A stretch of 64,000 nucleotides of DNA from the NCBI GenBank assembly GCA_028033615.1, contig JAOFDG010000002.1, forward strand, positions 1 through 64,000, given 5' to 3'. The number at the start of each line of letters is the position of its first letter. Position 1 is the stretch's first letter. Source of the DNA: Verrucomicrobiales bacterium. GTDB lineage: Bacteria; Verrucomicrobiota; Verrucomicrobiia; Verrucomicrobiales; DEV007. The notes below the pieces were generated by a model that saw only the letters and a program-made list of their open reading frames with translations, did not search any database and was not told the origin of the DNA. Of the stretch, positions 50,280 through 60,055 are shown piece after piece. The translations under genes and the position numbers were made by a program.

Positions 50280-50921
50280 CTAATAAATTTCATCTGAGCT
50301 ATCTTGCCAAACTTTTAAAGAAGTTACCGTATATATGATGTCTTGAAGAACTTTAATCGGAGTCTGCTGAGCATTAATATTAGTTAAGATTTCTGGTGAG
50401 TAATGATCAAGCAGTTGTTTCGTCTCACTTTCATACTGCATGATTCTATTTTTTATCACATCGTCAGATGCATCATCCAATCTATTTTCTTTGATTGATC
50501 GCTTTCTAATCCTCCTCATTAACTCGTCTCGGTCAGGGCATGAAAGATGAAATACTTGGACGACATCGCAATGCTCATCAACCAACTTCGCTTGTTCAAC
50601 ATTCCGTGGAATTCCATCAAGAACAAGGAAATCAATATCAGGCTTGAAAGCACTCGAAGTCACTTTTGCTTCAACCGCTGCTCTCCAAAGCCTTACAGTT
50701 ACATCATCGGGAACTAATTCACCCTGACTCGAATATTTAACGAAATCTTGCCCTATATCGGTTCTAGTATCTAATGATCTAAACACATCACCACAAGCAC
50801 AATGATAGAACCTAGGAATCTTTCCAAGTATCCTACCTTGAGTTCCTTTACCACTTCCAGGAGCTCCAAAAATTAAAAACGTTTGGTATTTCCCTGATTC
50901 TGTTGCTGTTTCTAAAGACAT
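50280..50921 (-). CDS. adk: Adenylate kinase family protein
   Basis: LIFGAPGSGKGTQGRILG; LVLDGIPRNVEQAKLVD; RLDDASDDVIKNRI. Confidence 0.85.
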   Translation of the reverse strand: MSLETATESGKYQTFLIFGAPGSGKGTQGRILGKIPRFYHCACGDVFRSLDTRTDIGQDFVKYSSQGELVPDDVTVRLWRAAVEAKVTSSAFKPDIDFLVLDGIPRNVEQAKLVDEHCDVVQVFHLSCPDRDELMRRIRKRSIKENRLDDASDDVIKNRIMQYESETKQLLDHYSPEILTNINAQQTPIKVLQDIIYTVTSLKVWQDSSDEIY

Positions 50922-50976
50922 AAAAAAATATTAAATATATTATTTATTAATAAAAGAACTTATTTAAAACGAAATA

Positions 50977-51558
50977 CTAAAGAGATTCAGACCCCCAAAA
51001 TAATATTGCGCAAGTAATTATCAGAACTCCATATAGGATACCTACACCAGAAAGGCATTTCCACCTGAATCTTGATTTCGTAACAAAGTCAATGTGATCT
51101 CGCATGAGATAGGGCATTCCTATCCAAAAAAATGAAAAAAATATCCAAATATAACAAATTGTTGAAAGCAAAAGGCGTGACACGGGTTCTTTAAGAAACG
51201 CAACGTCAAGTATTGGGCATACGAGTAATAAAAGGAAAATACCTAAAGCCCTCACAGCTAAAAATTCGTCAACCCAGACAATAAACGCAACACATCCTAT
51301 CACTATTCCCCAACTTATCGGAACTTCCCATTTTTGAAATTCACCTAAGTCCACTTTATTGACTAACCAAAATGCCCAGATACAGCATATAATTATAAGC
51401 ACGACCCCAATGGGTTTATTCCTGGGAAAATCTTTTAATAAGTCGATGACTTTTTGCTCCTTAAATAAAGCGATGGCATGGCTAGATATGAGATATAATC
51501 CTAATAAGACCCCTACAACCTGTAAGCTTAAAAATTCTGTATATATTTGTCGGGTCAT
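50977..51558 (-). CDS. Hypothetical multi-TM membrane protein
   Basis: Several hydrophobic helices; tight spacing (4 bp) after miaB. Confidence 0.65.
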   Translation of the reverse strand: MTRQIYTEFLSLQVVGVLLGLYLISSHAIALFKEQKVIDLLKDFPRNKPIGVVLIIICCIWAFWLVNKVDLGEFQKWEVPISWGIVIGCVAFIVWVDEFLAVRALGIFLLLLVCPILDVAFLKEPVSRLLLSTICYIWIFFSFFWIGMPYLMRDHIDFVTKSRFRWKCLSGVGILYGVLIITCAILFWGSESL

Positions 51559-51562
51559 ATAA

Positions 51563-52933
51563 TTAATCTAAAATTGGCACACCATATAACACATGGCCAG
51601 TAGTCCTATCAATCTCAACATCAAACAATTTACCCTTTAACCTACTAGGGTTACCATCAAAAATTACGATTCTATTAGTTCTCGTTCGTCCACTTAATTT
51701 GTCTTTTCTACGCTTACTTGGACCTTCACAAAGAACTTGTTGTCTGGTACCCACTAGAGCTTGATTTTTTTCACTGCCGATTTGATCTATAAGGCCTATA
51801 AGGTCCTGATTTCTTTCAACTTTTACGTGTTCTGGTAGTTGTAAAGAATCATCCATTTCAGCAGCAGGTGTCCCCCTTCTCTTGGAATATCGAAAAACAT
51901 ATGCATTATCAAACCTTACTTTTTCGCAAAGCGCTCTAGTCTCTGCATATTCAGTATCTCCTTCACCTGGAAAACCAACGATAATGTCAGTGGATACAGC
52001 AATGTCAGAACGAACTTCCCGCATCCGTTCTATTAACTCAACAAATTTTGCTGCCTTGTAAGGTCGGCGCATAGCTTTCAGAACTTTATCAGAACCAGAC
52101 TGCAGAGGAAAATGAACATGTTCAGCCAATTCTTGAATGTACCCAAACGCATCAATCAGATCTTGTTTATAACCAACGGGGTGAGGTGAAATAAACCTCA
52201 CACGTTCGACACCGCTGACTTTCGCAACACTTTCTAACAATTGAACAAAAGGACTCTTTCCACCAACTACAGGAAATTCGTGGCGCCCATAAAGGTTTAC
52301 AATTTGACCTAATAAAGTCACTTCTCTTATGCCCGCATCAGCTAACCTCTTTACTTCATCTACAATTTCAATAATTGGTCTAGCTCTCTCTTTTCCTCTA
52401 GTATAGGGAACAATACAAAATGAGCACTTCATGTTACAACCCTGCATGATAGAAACAAAAGCTGTCACTGCCCCCTCAGCAGCAGCACCATCTCTAATTG
52501 TGTTCTGAGAATTCTCTTCTTCATCAGTATCAACAATAGATGTTCTTAAATCATCCATTCTTGCCTCAGTCCTTGCACTAAATATTTCTTCTACATATTC
52601 GGCTACTCTATGATATTTTTGAGTACCAATTACAAGATCTGCTCCGCGCCCTAAAAGCTCTTTTCCCCTACTCTGTGCCATGCACCCCATGAAGCCATAT
52701 ACTATATGGGGACATGTTTTTCTAAGGTGCTGTATAGATCCCATTTTATTAAGTGCCTTCTGCTCAGCCTGATCACGAACAGAGCAAGTATTTATTAAAA
52801 TGACGTCAGCTTCTGCCTGTTCAGTTGTCATTAAATAACCTTTTCCTTGAAGCATCTCTGCAACCTGTAATGAATCTCTTTGATTCATCTGGCATCCGTA
52901 GGTTTTTATATGAACTTTAGGCATGATGGCCAA
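51563..52933 (-). CDS. miaB: tRNA-2-methylthio-N6-dimethylallyladenosine synthase
   Basis: KTYGCQMNQRDS; MQGCNMKCSFCIVPYTRGKERAR radical-SAM motif; TDIIVGFPGEGDTEY. Confidence 0.96.
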   Translation of the reverse strand: MAIMPKVHIKTYGCQMNQRDSLQVAEMLQGKGYLMTTEQAEADVILINTCSVRDQAEQKALNKMGSIQHLRKTCPHIVYGFMGCMAQSRGKELLGRGADLVIGTQKYHRVAEYVEEIFSARTEARMDDLRTSIVDTDEEENSQNTIRDGAAAEGAVTAFVSIMQGCNMKCSFCIVPYTRGKERARPIIEIVDEVKRLADAGIREVTLLGQIVNLYGRHEFPVVGGKSPFVQLLESVAKVSGVERVRFISPHPVGYKQDLIDAFGYIQELAEHVHFPLQSGSDKVLKAMRRPYKAAKFVELIERMREVRSDIAVSTDIIVGFPGEGDTEYAETRALCEKVRFDNAYVFRYSKRRGTPAAEMDDSLQLPEHVKVERNQDLIGLIDQIGSEKNQALVGTRQQVLCEGPSKRRKDKLSGRTRTNRIVIFDGNPSRLKGKLFDVEIDRTTGHVLYGVPILD

Positions 52934-53084
52934 AATTGGTATTTAAAGGGATGAAAACTATAAACTGAGTGAGGATCTAAGAAAGTAGTTTTAATTACTT
53001 ATTGAATCAAAAAATAAATCATTTTTTTGAAGTTAATTTAATTTTTTAATTGCGAATTATTCTAATAAAAAAGACCCTATCATA

Positions 53085-53900
53085 ATGTTCCAACCTCTTT
53101 TCAAATTTCCATTAATTTTAACTGGGTTTGCTTGCCTTTCTCAGCTTTCCTATTCTAATGAATATAAAACCGTAAAGGATATTTTTTATTATGATTCAGC
53201 ACCTAATCAATATGCTAAAGAGCGCTGTAATCTAGATATATATTACCCCACAAAATCCAGTAATTTTGCTTCTATAGTATGGTTTCATGGAGGGGGGCTT
53301 AGAGGAGGAGAAAAAAGCATTCCAAAATCTCTTAAGTCAAAAGGAATTGCTGTTATTGCAGTTAATTACAGGTTGTTCCCAAAGGCAAAGTGCCCTGAAT
53401 ATATTATGGATGGAGCTGCTGCTGTGGCGTGGACATTTAAAAATGTAGAAAAATATGGAGGATCACCCAAAAAGATATTTATCTCAGGCCATTCTGCTGG
53501 TGGTTATTTATCAAGCATGATCGGCTTAGATAAAAGTTATTTAAAAGAACATAAAATTGATGCGAATCATATAGCAGGACTAATACCGCTAAGCGGCCAT
53601 ACAATTACACATTTTACTCCAAGAGAAGAAAAAAACATTTCTGACAAACAACCCATCATCGATAGATTTGCACCTTTGTATCATGTAAGAAAAGATGCTC
53701 CACCTCTCATCTTAATCACAGGTGATAAAGAATTAGAATTATTAGGCAGGTTCGAAGAAAATGCATACCTAGCAAGAATGATGAAAGTTATTAAACACCA
53801 AAAAACTGAATTATACGAATTGCAGGGACTAGACCATGGAGGAATGGTTGATCCTGGATTGAAAATTCTTTTACAAAGTATAAAAAAAATTCTGAAGTAA
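53085..53900 (+). CDS. Secreted alpha/beta hydrolase
   Basis: Signal peptide; SIVWFHGGGLRGGEKS; FISGHSAGGYLSSM. Confidence 0.9.
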   Translation: MFQPLFKFPLILTGFACLSQLSYSNEYKTVKDIFYYDSAPNQYAKERCNLDIYYPTKSSNFASIVWFHGGGLRGGEKSIPKSLKSKGIAVIAVNYRLFPKAKCPEYIMDGAAAVAWTFKNVEKYGGSPKKIFISGHSAGGYLSSMIGLDKSYLKEHKIDANHIAGLIPLSGHTITHFTPREEKNISDKQPIIDRFAPLYHVRKDAPPLILITGDKELELLGRFEENAYLARMMKVIKHQKTELYELQGLDHGGMVDPGLKILLQSIKKILK

Positions 53901-53952
53901 TTGAAGCTGCTCCATTTATAGTAATAGAAATTATAGGCGGTTTTACCCAATT

Positions 53953-54861
53953 GTGAAGTCAGAGGCCGACATAAAAAAAAATATTGAGCAATTTATTATG
54001 TTTCTTTCCACTGAGCGTGGTCTTTCAACTAATTATCAACTTTTAGTAAGAAGAAATTTAGAAAATCTTGCTAATTGGGTAACCAAACAAAAACAAATTA
54101 TCGGTCTAAAAGATATTACAACAGATGAACTTTCTAAATATCTTCAAACTAGAAAAAAAGATGGGCTAGCATCCTCAAGTATTCGACAGCACATTGTTAG
54201 TATAAAAATTTTCTTTCGGTTTCTTTGTAAGAAAAAAATTATATCTGAAGATGTTGCAGAGGGGTTATTTGCGCCTCAACCAGAAGCTTTACTACCCAAG
54301 ACAATTAATCAAGAAGAGGTTGAAAATCTTTTAGAATCAATTGCAACTAATGAGCCGTTGGGTATGAGAGATCGCGCTATGATAGAACTACTCTACTCAA
54401 GTGGATTAAGACTTGGAGAAATTATTGAGGCGTTACTTGAAAACCTTTACCTAGATGAAGGACACATACGAGTCACAGGAAAAGGAAACAAAACTAGAAT
54501 TATTCCAATAGGGAAAAAAGCAATAGAAGAAATTAATTACTACCTTGAAAAGGGAAGAAAAAAATTAGTTAACTCAAAAAGTTCGAGCCATATTTTTCTA
54601 TCTATTAGAGGTACAAAACTTAGCCCTTCTCGAATTTGGCAAATAGTCAGAGATCGATCAAAAAGAGCAAACCTAAAACAACCTATCCACCCTCATCAAT
54701 TACGGCACAGTTTTGCTACACATTTATTGAGTGGAGGTGCTGACTTAAGAATAATCCAAGAAATGCTTGGCCATGCTGATATTAGCACAACCCAGGCTTA
54801 TACTCACGTAGACGAAAAAGGTCTGAAAAAAATTCACAAAAAATTTCACCCACGTGGCTAA
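53953..54861 (+). CDS. Tyrosine recombinase XerC/XerD
   Basis: GTG start; LLYSSGLRLGEI; HPHQLRHSFATHLLSGGADLRIIQEMLGHADISTTQAYTHV. Confidence 0.93.
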   Translation: MKSEADIKKNIEQFIMFLSTERGLSTNYQLLVRRNLENLANWVTKQKQIIGLKDITTDELSKYLQTRKKDGLASSSIRQHIVSIKIFFRFLCKKKIISEDVAEGLFAPQPEALLPKTINQEEVENLLESIATNEPLGMRDRAMIELLYSSGLRLGEIIEALLENLYLDEGHIRVTGKGNKTRIIPIGKKAIEEINYYLEKGRKKLVNSKSSSHIFLSIRGTKLSPSRIWQIVRDRSKRANLKQPIHPHQLRHSFATHLLSGGADLRIIQEMLGHADISTTQAYTHVDEKGLKKIHKKFHPRG

Positions 54862-54865
54862 ACTT

Positions 54866-55195
54866 CTAAACGGAAATTGTTGTTTTTTCTATCCATTCTA
54901 AATATCGACTAGACCCACCTTCTAACCCTAAAGTAATAAATTCTGGGATCTCATAAGGGTTAGATATAGAAATTTCAGCTTCTAATTTCTCAATAAGTTC
55001 ACTTTTAGTCTTAAAAATCGACAAAATTTCACTCTCAGAGTGTATTTTGCTATTCCATTCGTATATCGATTCAATTTTTGGTATCAGGTTGACACATGCT
55101 TCAAGTTGCTTTCTAACAATATCTGTGCCAATTTGACGCGCTAAATCTATATCAGGAAAAGAGCAAAGGACTAATTTTATATTTGGATTATTCAT
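54866..55195 (-). CDS. cutA: Divalent-cation tolerance protein CutA
   Basis: LEACVNLIPKIESIYEWNSKIHSESEILSIFKTK; size about 110 aa. Confidence 0.93.
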   Translation of the reverse strand: MNNPNIKLVLCSFPDIDLARQIGTDIVRKQLEACVNLIPKIESIYEWNSKIHSESEILSIFKTKSELIEKLEAEISISNPYEIPEFITLGLEGGSSRYLEWIEKTTISV

Positions 55196-55208
55196 TCATT
55201 ACATTCTT

Positions 55209-56375
55209 ATGAAATCTCGATTTGTAGACAAGCTGATAGAACGAGTTGACCAAGTAGGATCTAATGAAGTGCAAAACTTCTTAAATCGTCTAGCTGAGGA
55301 AAGTGATTTTTTTAAGAGTATTTTTGATGCCTTACAAGAGGGTGTAATTGTGGCAACTGAAGCAGGGCTCATTCACTATATTAATGTTGGTGCTTCTCGG
55401 CTTTTCGGAATTGATAGTAAAAGCGTAAAAGGGGAATACGTTTCCGACCATATCCAAGGTCTAGAATGGGAAAATCTAAAAATTGGTACCAATGACGCAA
55501 TTTCAAGAGACCTCGAATTATTTTACCCTGAAAATAAATACTTAAATTTTTATATTAAGCCCATAGCTGCTGGTTCTGACGACACTAAGCCTATATTCCT
55601 AATGCTTATTAGAGATATCACAGAATCTCGGAAAGGTGAGGAAGAAAAAATAGAATCAGAGCGGATAGGTGCTTTGACAATGTTGGCTGCTGGGGTTGCT
55701 CATGAAATTGGAAATCCACTAAACTCAATAAATATTCACCTACAACTATTGGAAAGAAAACTTAAAAAGGCCGTTCCAGATCTCTATGAGGCCGAATTAA
55801 GAGATCTTGTAGAGACTTCAACAGATGAAGTAAAAAGATTAGATCACATCGTAGATCAATTCTTAAAAGCTATAAGGCCTTCAAAACCACAACTAGAGCC
55901 TACAGATGTAAATGAACTGCTCAAGGAATCGATGAGATTCTTGGAACCAGAAATCAAAGATAGGGGTCTTAATCTGACTCTAGAATTACGATCTGCGCTA
56001 CCAGTTCTTGAGCTTGACCCCGATCAGATAAAACAGGCATTCTATAATATCGTAAAAAATGCAACTCAAGCTACTGCGGAGGGAGGAATGATAACTATCA
56101 AAACAGATCTCACAGACAGTCACATTTTAGTCACCTTCAATGATAATGGTGAGGGAATTTCAGCAGAAAATTTATCTACTGTTTTCCAACCATACTTTAC
56201 TACAAAAAAATCGGGAACAGGACTTGGTCTTCTTATTATAAGAAGAATTATTAGAGAGCATGGAGGTGATATTAAAATAGCAAGCGAAGAGGGCTCGGGC
56301 ACATCAGTATGTATATCTCTACCTCGTAAACAAAGAAATGTCCGCTTTCTACCTTTAGAGGATACGAACAAATAA
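55209..56375 (+). CDS. PAS-domain sensor histidine kinase (NtrB-like, apparently cytosolic)
   Basis: PAS-like N-terminus; AAGVAHEIGNPLNSINIHLQLLERKL H-box; DNGEGISAENL, GTGLGLLIIRRI ATP-binding motifs. Confidence 0.93.
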   Translation: MKSRFVDKLIERVDQVGSNEVQNFLNRLAEESDFFKSIFDALQEGVIVATEAGLIHYINVGASRLFGIDSKSVKGEYVSDHIQGLEWENLKIGTNDAISRDLELFYPENKYLNFYIKPIAAGSDDTKPIFLMLIRDITESRKGEEEKIESERIGALTMLAAGVAHEIGNPLNSINIHLQLLERKLKKAVPDLYEAELRDLVETSTDEVKRLDHIVDQFLKAIRPSKPQLEPTDVNELLKESMRFLEPEIKDRGLNLTLELRSALPVLELDPDQIKQAFYNIVKNATQATAEGGMITIKTDLTDSHILVTFNDNGEGISAENLSTVFQPYFTTKKSGTGLGLLIIRRIIREHGGDIKIASEEGSGTSVCISLPRKQRNVRFLPLEDTNK

Positions 56376-56416
56376 TCTAAATAAATTCTTACTAGAATCT
56401 ATTAAATAAGTCACTA

Positions 56417-57769
56417 ATGAACACCATACTTATTGTTGACGACGAAAAAAATACTAGAGAAGGGCTGCGATTATCTCTCGAAGATGAGTTCGATGTTTAT
56501 GTATCTTCGAATATCAAAGGCGCTAAAGATGTCCTAGAAAGTGAAAGTATCGACGTTTTAGTAACTGACTTGAGGTTAGGTGCAGAAGACGGAATGGAAC
56601 TGATTGAGCTATCATTAAAAATGACTCAACCCCCAATAAGCATAATGATGACAGCTTACGGATCAGTTGACACTGCAGTCGAAGCTATGAAAAGAGGCGC
56701 TTATCATTTCGTAACAAAACCTTTAAACATTGATCAACTTGAAATTCTTATAAAAAGAGCCTTAAAGAACAGGTCACTTAAGGAAGAGAATACTCAACTT
56801 AAAAAACAAGTTCAGAAAAAATTTGCCATTTCAAATATTCTTGGTCAGTCACCAGCTATGCAACCTGTCTTTGAGGCAATTGAACAGGTCGCAAATTCTA
56901 AAGCCACCGTGCTAATTGATGGAGAAAATGGAACAGGAAAAGAATTAGTAGCTAAAGCAATACATAATCTCAGTGGTAGACCAAAATCTAAATTAATAAC
57001 AGTTCACTGCGCAGCACTTTCTCCACAACTCCTAGAAAGCGAACTTTTTGGACATGAGAAAGGCGCTTTTACTGGAGCAACTGAAAAAAGAATTGGCAGG
57101 TTTGAACAAGCTGATGGAGGAACTCTTTTTTTAGATGAGATCGGTGAAATCGACTCTTCGACTCAAGTCAAATTGCTCAGAGTTTTAGGAGAAAGAACAA
57201 TTGAAAGAGTCGGTGGAAATAAGACTATTAAAATTGATGTTCGATTAGTAGCAGCAACTAATAAAAATATTCCAGAGTTAGTTTCGAAAGGTGAGTTTCG
57301 TGAGGATTTATATTATCGAGTAAACGTTGTCACAATTACACTACCACCTCTTAGACAGAGGTCAGAGGATATTCCCCTTCTGACTAATGCCTTTCTCAAA
57401 GAATTTGCAGAGGAAAATAATAAGCCTTTGAAAGATCTCTCAGCGGATGCAATGCGAACCTTAATAGCTTACCAGTGGCCTGGAAATGTAAGGGAACTTA
57501 GAACCGCTATCGAACATGGTGTTGTAATGAGTAATGGAGCAAAAATTACATTACGTCACTTGCCTGCTGCGGTATGCGGCGAAGACCCGATAGTTTTAGA
57601 TAATCCCCTAAAATCCAATAGAAAAGATTCCGAAAAATTCAATTTAGCATTTATGGAATCAAAATTGATAGCAAATGCTCTTACCCATACGAATGAAAAC
57701 CGAACAGAAGCTGCTAAATTGCTTGGAATTAGCCGCAGAACGCTCCAAAGAAAACTAAAGGAATCTTGA
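56417..57769 (+). CDS. Sigma-54-dependent response regulator (NtrC family)
   Basis: Receiver [39 protein letters not shown]-terminal Fis-type HTH ([16 protein letters not shown]). Confidence 0.95.
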   Translation: MNTILIVDDEKNTREGLRLSLEDEFDVYVSSNIKGAKDVLESESIDVLVTDLRLGAEDGMELIELSLKMTQPPISIMMTAYGSVDTAVEAMKRGAYHFVTKPLNIDQLEILIKRALKNRSLKEENTQLKKQVQKKFAISNILGQSPAMQPVFEAIEQVANSKATVLIDGENGTGKELVAKAIHNLSGRPKSKLITVHCAALSPQLLESELFGHEKGAFTGATEKRIGRFEQADGGTLFLDEIGEIDSSTQVKLLRVLGERTIERVGGNKTIKIDVRLVAATNKNIPELVSKGEFREDLYYRVNVVTITLPPLRQRSEDIPLLTNAFLKEFAEENNKPLKDLSADAMRTLIAYQWPGNVRELRTAIEHGVVMSNGAKITLRHLPAAVCGEDPIVLDNPLKSNRKDSEKFNLAFMESKLIANALTHTNENRTEAAKLLGISRRTLQRKLKES

Positions 57770-57837
57770 TAAGCAACTAACTTTAAAAGGGAAATTTGAT
57801 TTGAGTGCTTAGCATATAACCCATAACATACAGATTT

Positions 57838-59655
57838 ATGTCTTTAAGAAATTTCTTTTCTACTGATGGTGAAGAGCTGAGCGGCGCCCTAATTCTTAGG
57901 CGCTTACTTTTTCTTCTCCTTCTTTTTGGTTTGATGTTGTTTTATCTAGGACCTGGTTTCAAACAACTCAGTTCACCTAAAGGCATCGAACAGGCTCAAA
58001 TTGCAAGAGAACTTGCGAGGACTGGAAGCTTTCAGACTAAAATGATAAGACCTCTTTCATTATATCAAGCTGACGAGCACTCTGAGAAATCAGATGGAGC
58101 TCACCTAGTCGGTTTTAATGATACTTATCATGCACCATTAAATCCTCTTTTAAATTCAGTCATTATTAGATTCTTTAAAGGCAAAGATAACTTTGGCTGG
58201 GATAACAAATCTACTGTCTACTATTTGGACAGGGTAATAACAACAATATCTATATTTTTCTTACTTGCCTCAATAGGAATAACATTTCTTTTCATATCCA
58301 GAATTTTTGACACAAAAATAGGGGGTGTAACTGCTCTTCTAATGCTACTTTGTGAATTACTTTGGAGATATTCACAAAGCGGTCTCCCTCAGATGTTAAT
58401 GCTTTTCTTATTCACGCTAGGTTGTTATTTTGTTTATCGAGCAGTAGAAGCTCAATGTTTAGAGAAAAAACCAGTAGCTCTTCTTATGTTGGGTGCTGTT
58501 TGTTTTGGCTTATTAGCATTGAGTAATTGGATAGCAATATGGCCATTTATGGGGTTGGTTATTTTCTCTTGTTTTTACTTTAAACCAAGAGGTGCCGTAG
58601 GATTAGGAATGCTAGTGATTTTCTTAATTATAATATTACCTTGGTGTATTAGAAATTTTTATACATCAGGAGATATCTTGGGTTCAGCGTACTATGGACT
58701 CTTTGGGGGAATGGGCTCAGCAGAAGAAGAAATTTACAGAAGTTATAATTTAAACAAAGACAATATTTTCAGACAAGGATTCGCATCTAAGGTTCTTACA
58801 TCTTCTCTATATCAGTTAAATGGAATATACTCTTTTTTAGGTTCAATAGTGGCTGCTCCGCTTTTCTTTCTTGCCCTGCTACACCCATTTAAAAGACCAC
58901 AAATTGCTGCATTTAAATGGTTTATCTTAGCAATGTGGATACCTGCGGTAATAGGAATGTCTCTTTTTGGAGTTTCTAACCAAAGTTTTGGTATGTCAGG
59001 ACCAGACGCAAATCAAATCCACTTACTTTTCATTCCTATAATGACTGCCTATGGTTTGGCAATGCTTGCAATACTATGGAGCCGGATAGGAATTGGATCA
59101 AATGTGCCAATCATTTCAGAGAATGGATATTTATGGATTGCCGTAGCTCTTAGTACTATCCCAATGCTGTTAAGCCTCCTACCCGGAATTACAAGAGGTA
59201 TACAAACAAAAGAAAAAGCAACTAGAGGTGTAGTTATTTCATATTTTGGAAAGCAAGTTGATGAAACCGAAATCGTAATAACCGATTCACCTTGGGAAGT
59301 TGCTTGGTATGGCGATCGAACATCACTATGGCTTCCTACTAAAAAAGCTGATTTGAGAGAAATTATGCAAAGATCCAAAAATCATAAGAATCTATTTTCT
59401 GGTATCCTTATAACACCAAGATCAATGACTAAATCTTTACTCAATCTCACCTACAGAGATGAAAAAGAATGGGCGCCCATTGTCATTGGTCAAACAGTCG
59501 CATCTGCGGGCAGTGGTGAAAATCATATTCAACCAAAAACTTGGTTAGGAGACGGCCTGAATATTATCAAATCTTTTGAAGGGCTTCCCTTCAAAAAAGT
59601 AGATCCTAATTTAACATCTAGTGGATATTTTTTCTTTGTTGATCCTGAAAAATAA
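57838..59655 (+). CDS. GT39-like integral membrane glycosyltransferase
   Basis: Multi-TM, early EQAQIARELARTGSF loop and YHAPLNPLLNSV typical of ArnT/PMT-like proteins. Confidence 0.65.
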   Translation: MSLRNFFSTDGEELSGALILRRLLFLLLLFGLMLFYLGPGFKQLSSPKGIEQAQIARELARTGSFQTKMIRPLSLYQADEHSEKSDGAHLVGFNDTYHAPLNPLLNSVIIRFFKGKDNFGWDNKSTVYYLDRVITTISIFFLLASIGITFLFISRIFDTKIGGVTALLMLLCELLWRYSQSGLPQMLMLFLFTLGCYFVYRAVEAQCLEKKPVALLMLGAVCFGLLALSNWIAIWPFMGLVIFSCFYFKPRGAVGLGMLVIFLIIILPWCIRNFYTSGDILGSAYYGLFGGMGSAEEEIYRSYNLNKDNIFRQGFASKVLTSSLYQLNGIYSFLGSIVAAPLFFLALLHPFKRPQIAAFKWFILAMWIPAVIGMSLFGVSNQSFGMSGPDANQIHLLFIPIMTAYGLAMLAILWSRIGIGSNVPIISENGYLWIAVALSTIPMLLSLLPGITRGIQTKEKATRGVVISYFGKQVDETEIVITDSPWEVAWYGDRTSLWLPTKKADLREIMQRSKNHKNLFSGILITPRSMTKSLLNLTYRDEKEWAPIVIGQTVASAGSGENHIQPKTWLGDGLNIIKSFEGLPFKKVDPNLTSSGYFFFVDPEK

Positions 59656-59740
59656 TAAATCTTTTTCCAACTATTTATCTTCTTAAAAAACCTCACTATT
59701 TTACTCGATGTCAAAAAACTGCATGCATTGATTTCTGAAT

Positions 59741-60010
59741 ATGCCCACCAAAAAACAAAGTCAAAAAAATGAAAGCCTTAATTTTGAGGAAGCTATTGAA
59801 AGACTTGAAAATATTATTGATAAAATGGAAGGCGAACGCATTCCTTTAGAAGAACTTCTGAAGGAATATGAGGAGGGAACTAAATTGCTGAATGCATGCA
59901 AAGAGAAAATTAATACTGCAAAAGAAAAGGTAGAAAAAATTAATAAAAGTCTAAATGAGGATATGCCCTCTCTTGATCCACTTGACGAGGGCATTGACAA
60001 AGGCGAATAG
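59741..60010 (+). CDS. xseB: Exodeoxyribonuclease VII small subunit
   Basis: LNFEEAIERLENIIDKMEGERIPLEELLKEYEEGTKLLNACKEKINTAKEKVEKI. Confidence 0.95.
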   Translation: MPTKKQSQKNESLNFEEAIERLENIIDKMEGERIPLEELLKEYEEGTKLLNACKEKINTAKEKVEKINKSLNEDMPSLDPLDEGIDKGE

Positions 60011-60055
60011 AAAGTTACAAACCCACATTTTCCAGCCCATAATATAAATAAACAA

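Noticed and set aside
53953-54861. Tyrosine recombinase considered as evidence of an integron or mobile element
   Set aside because: Looks like a chromosomal XerC/D, with no attachment-site repeats, cargo or other mobility genes nearby.
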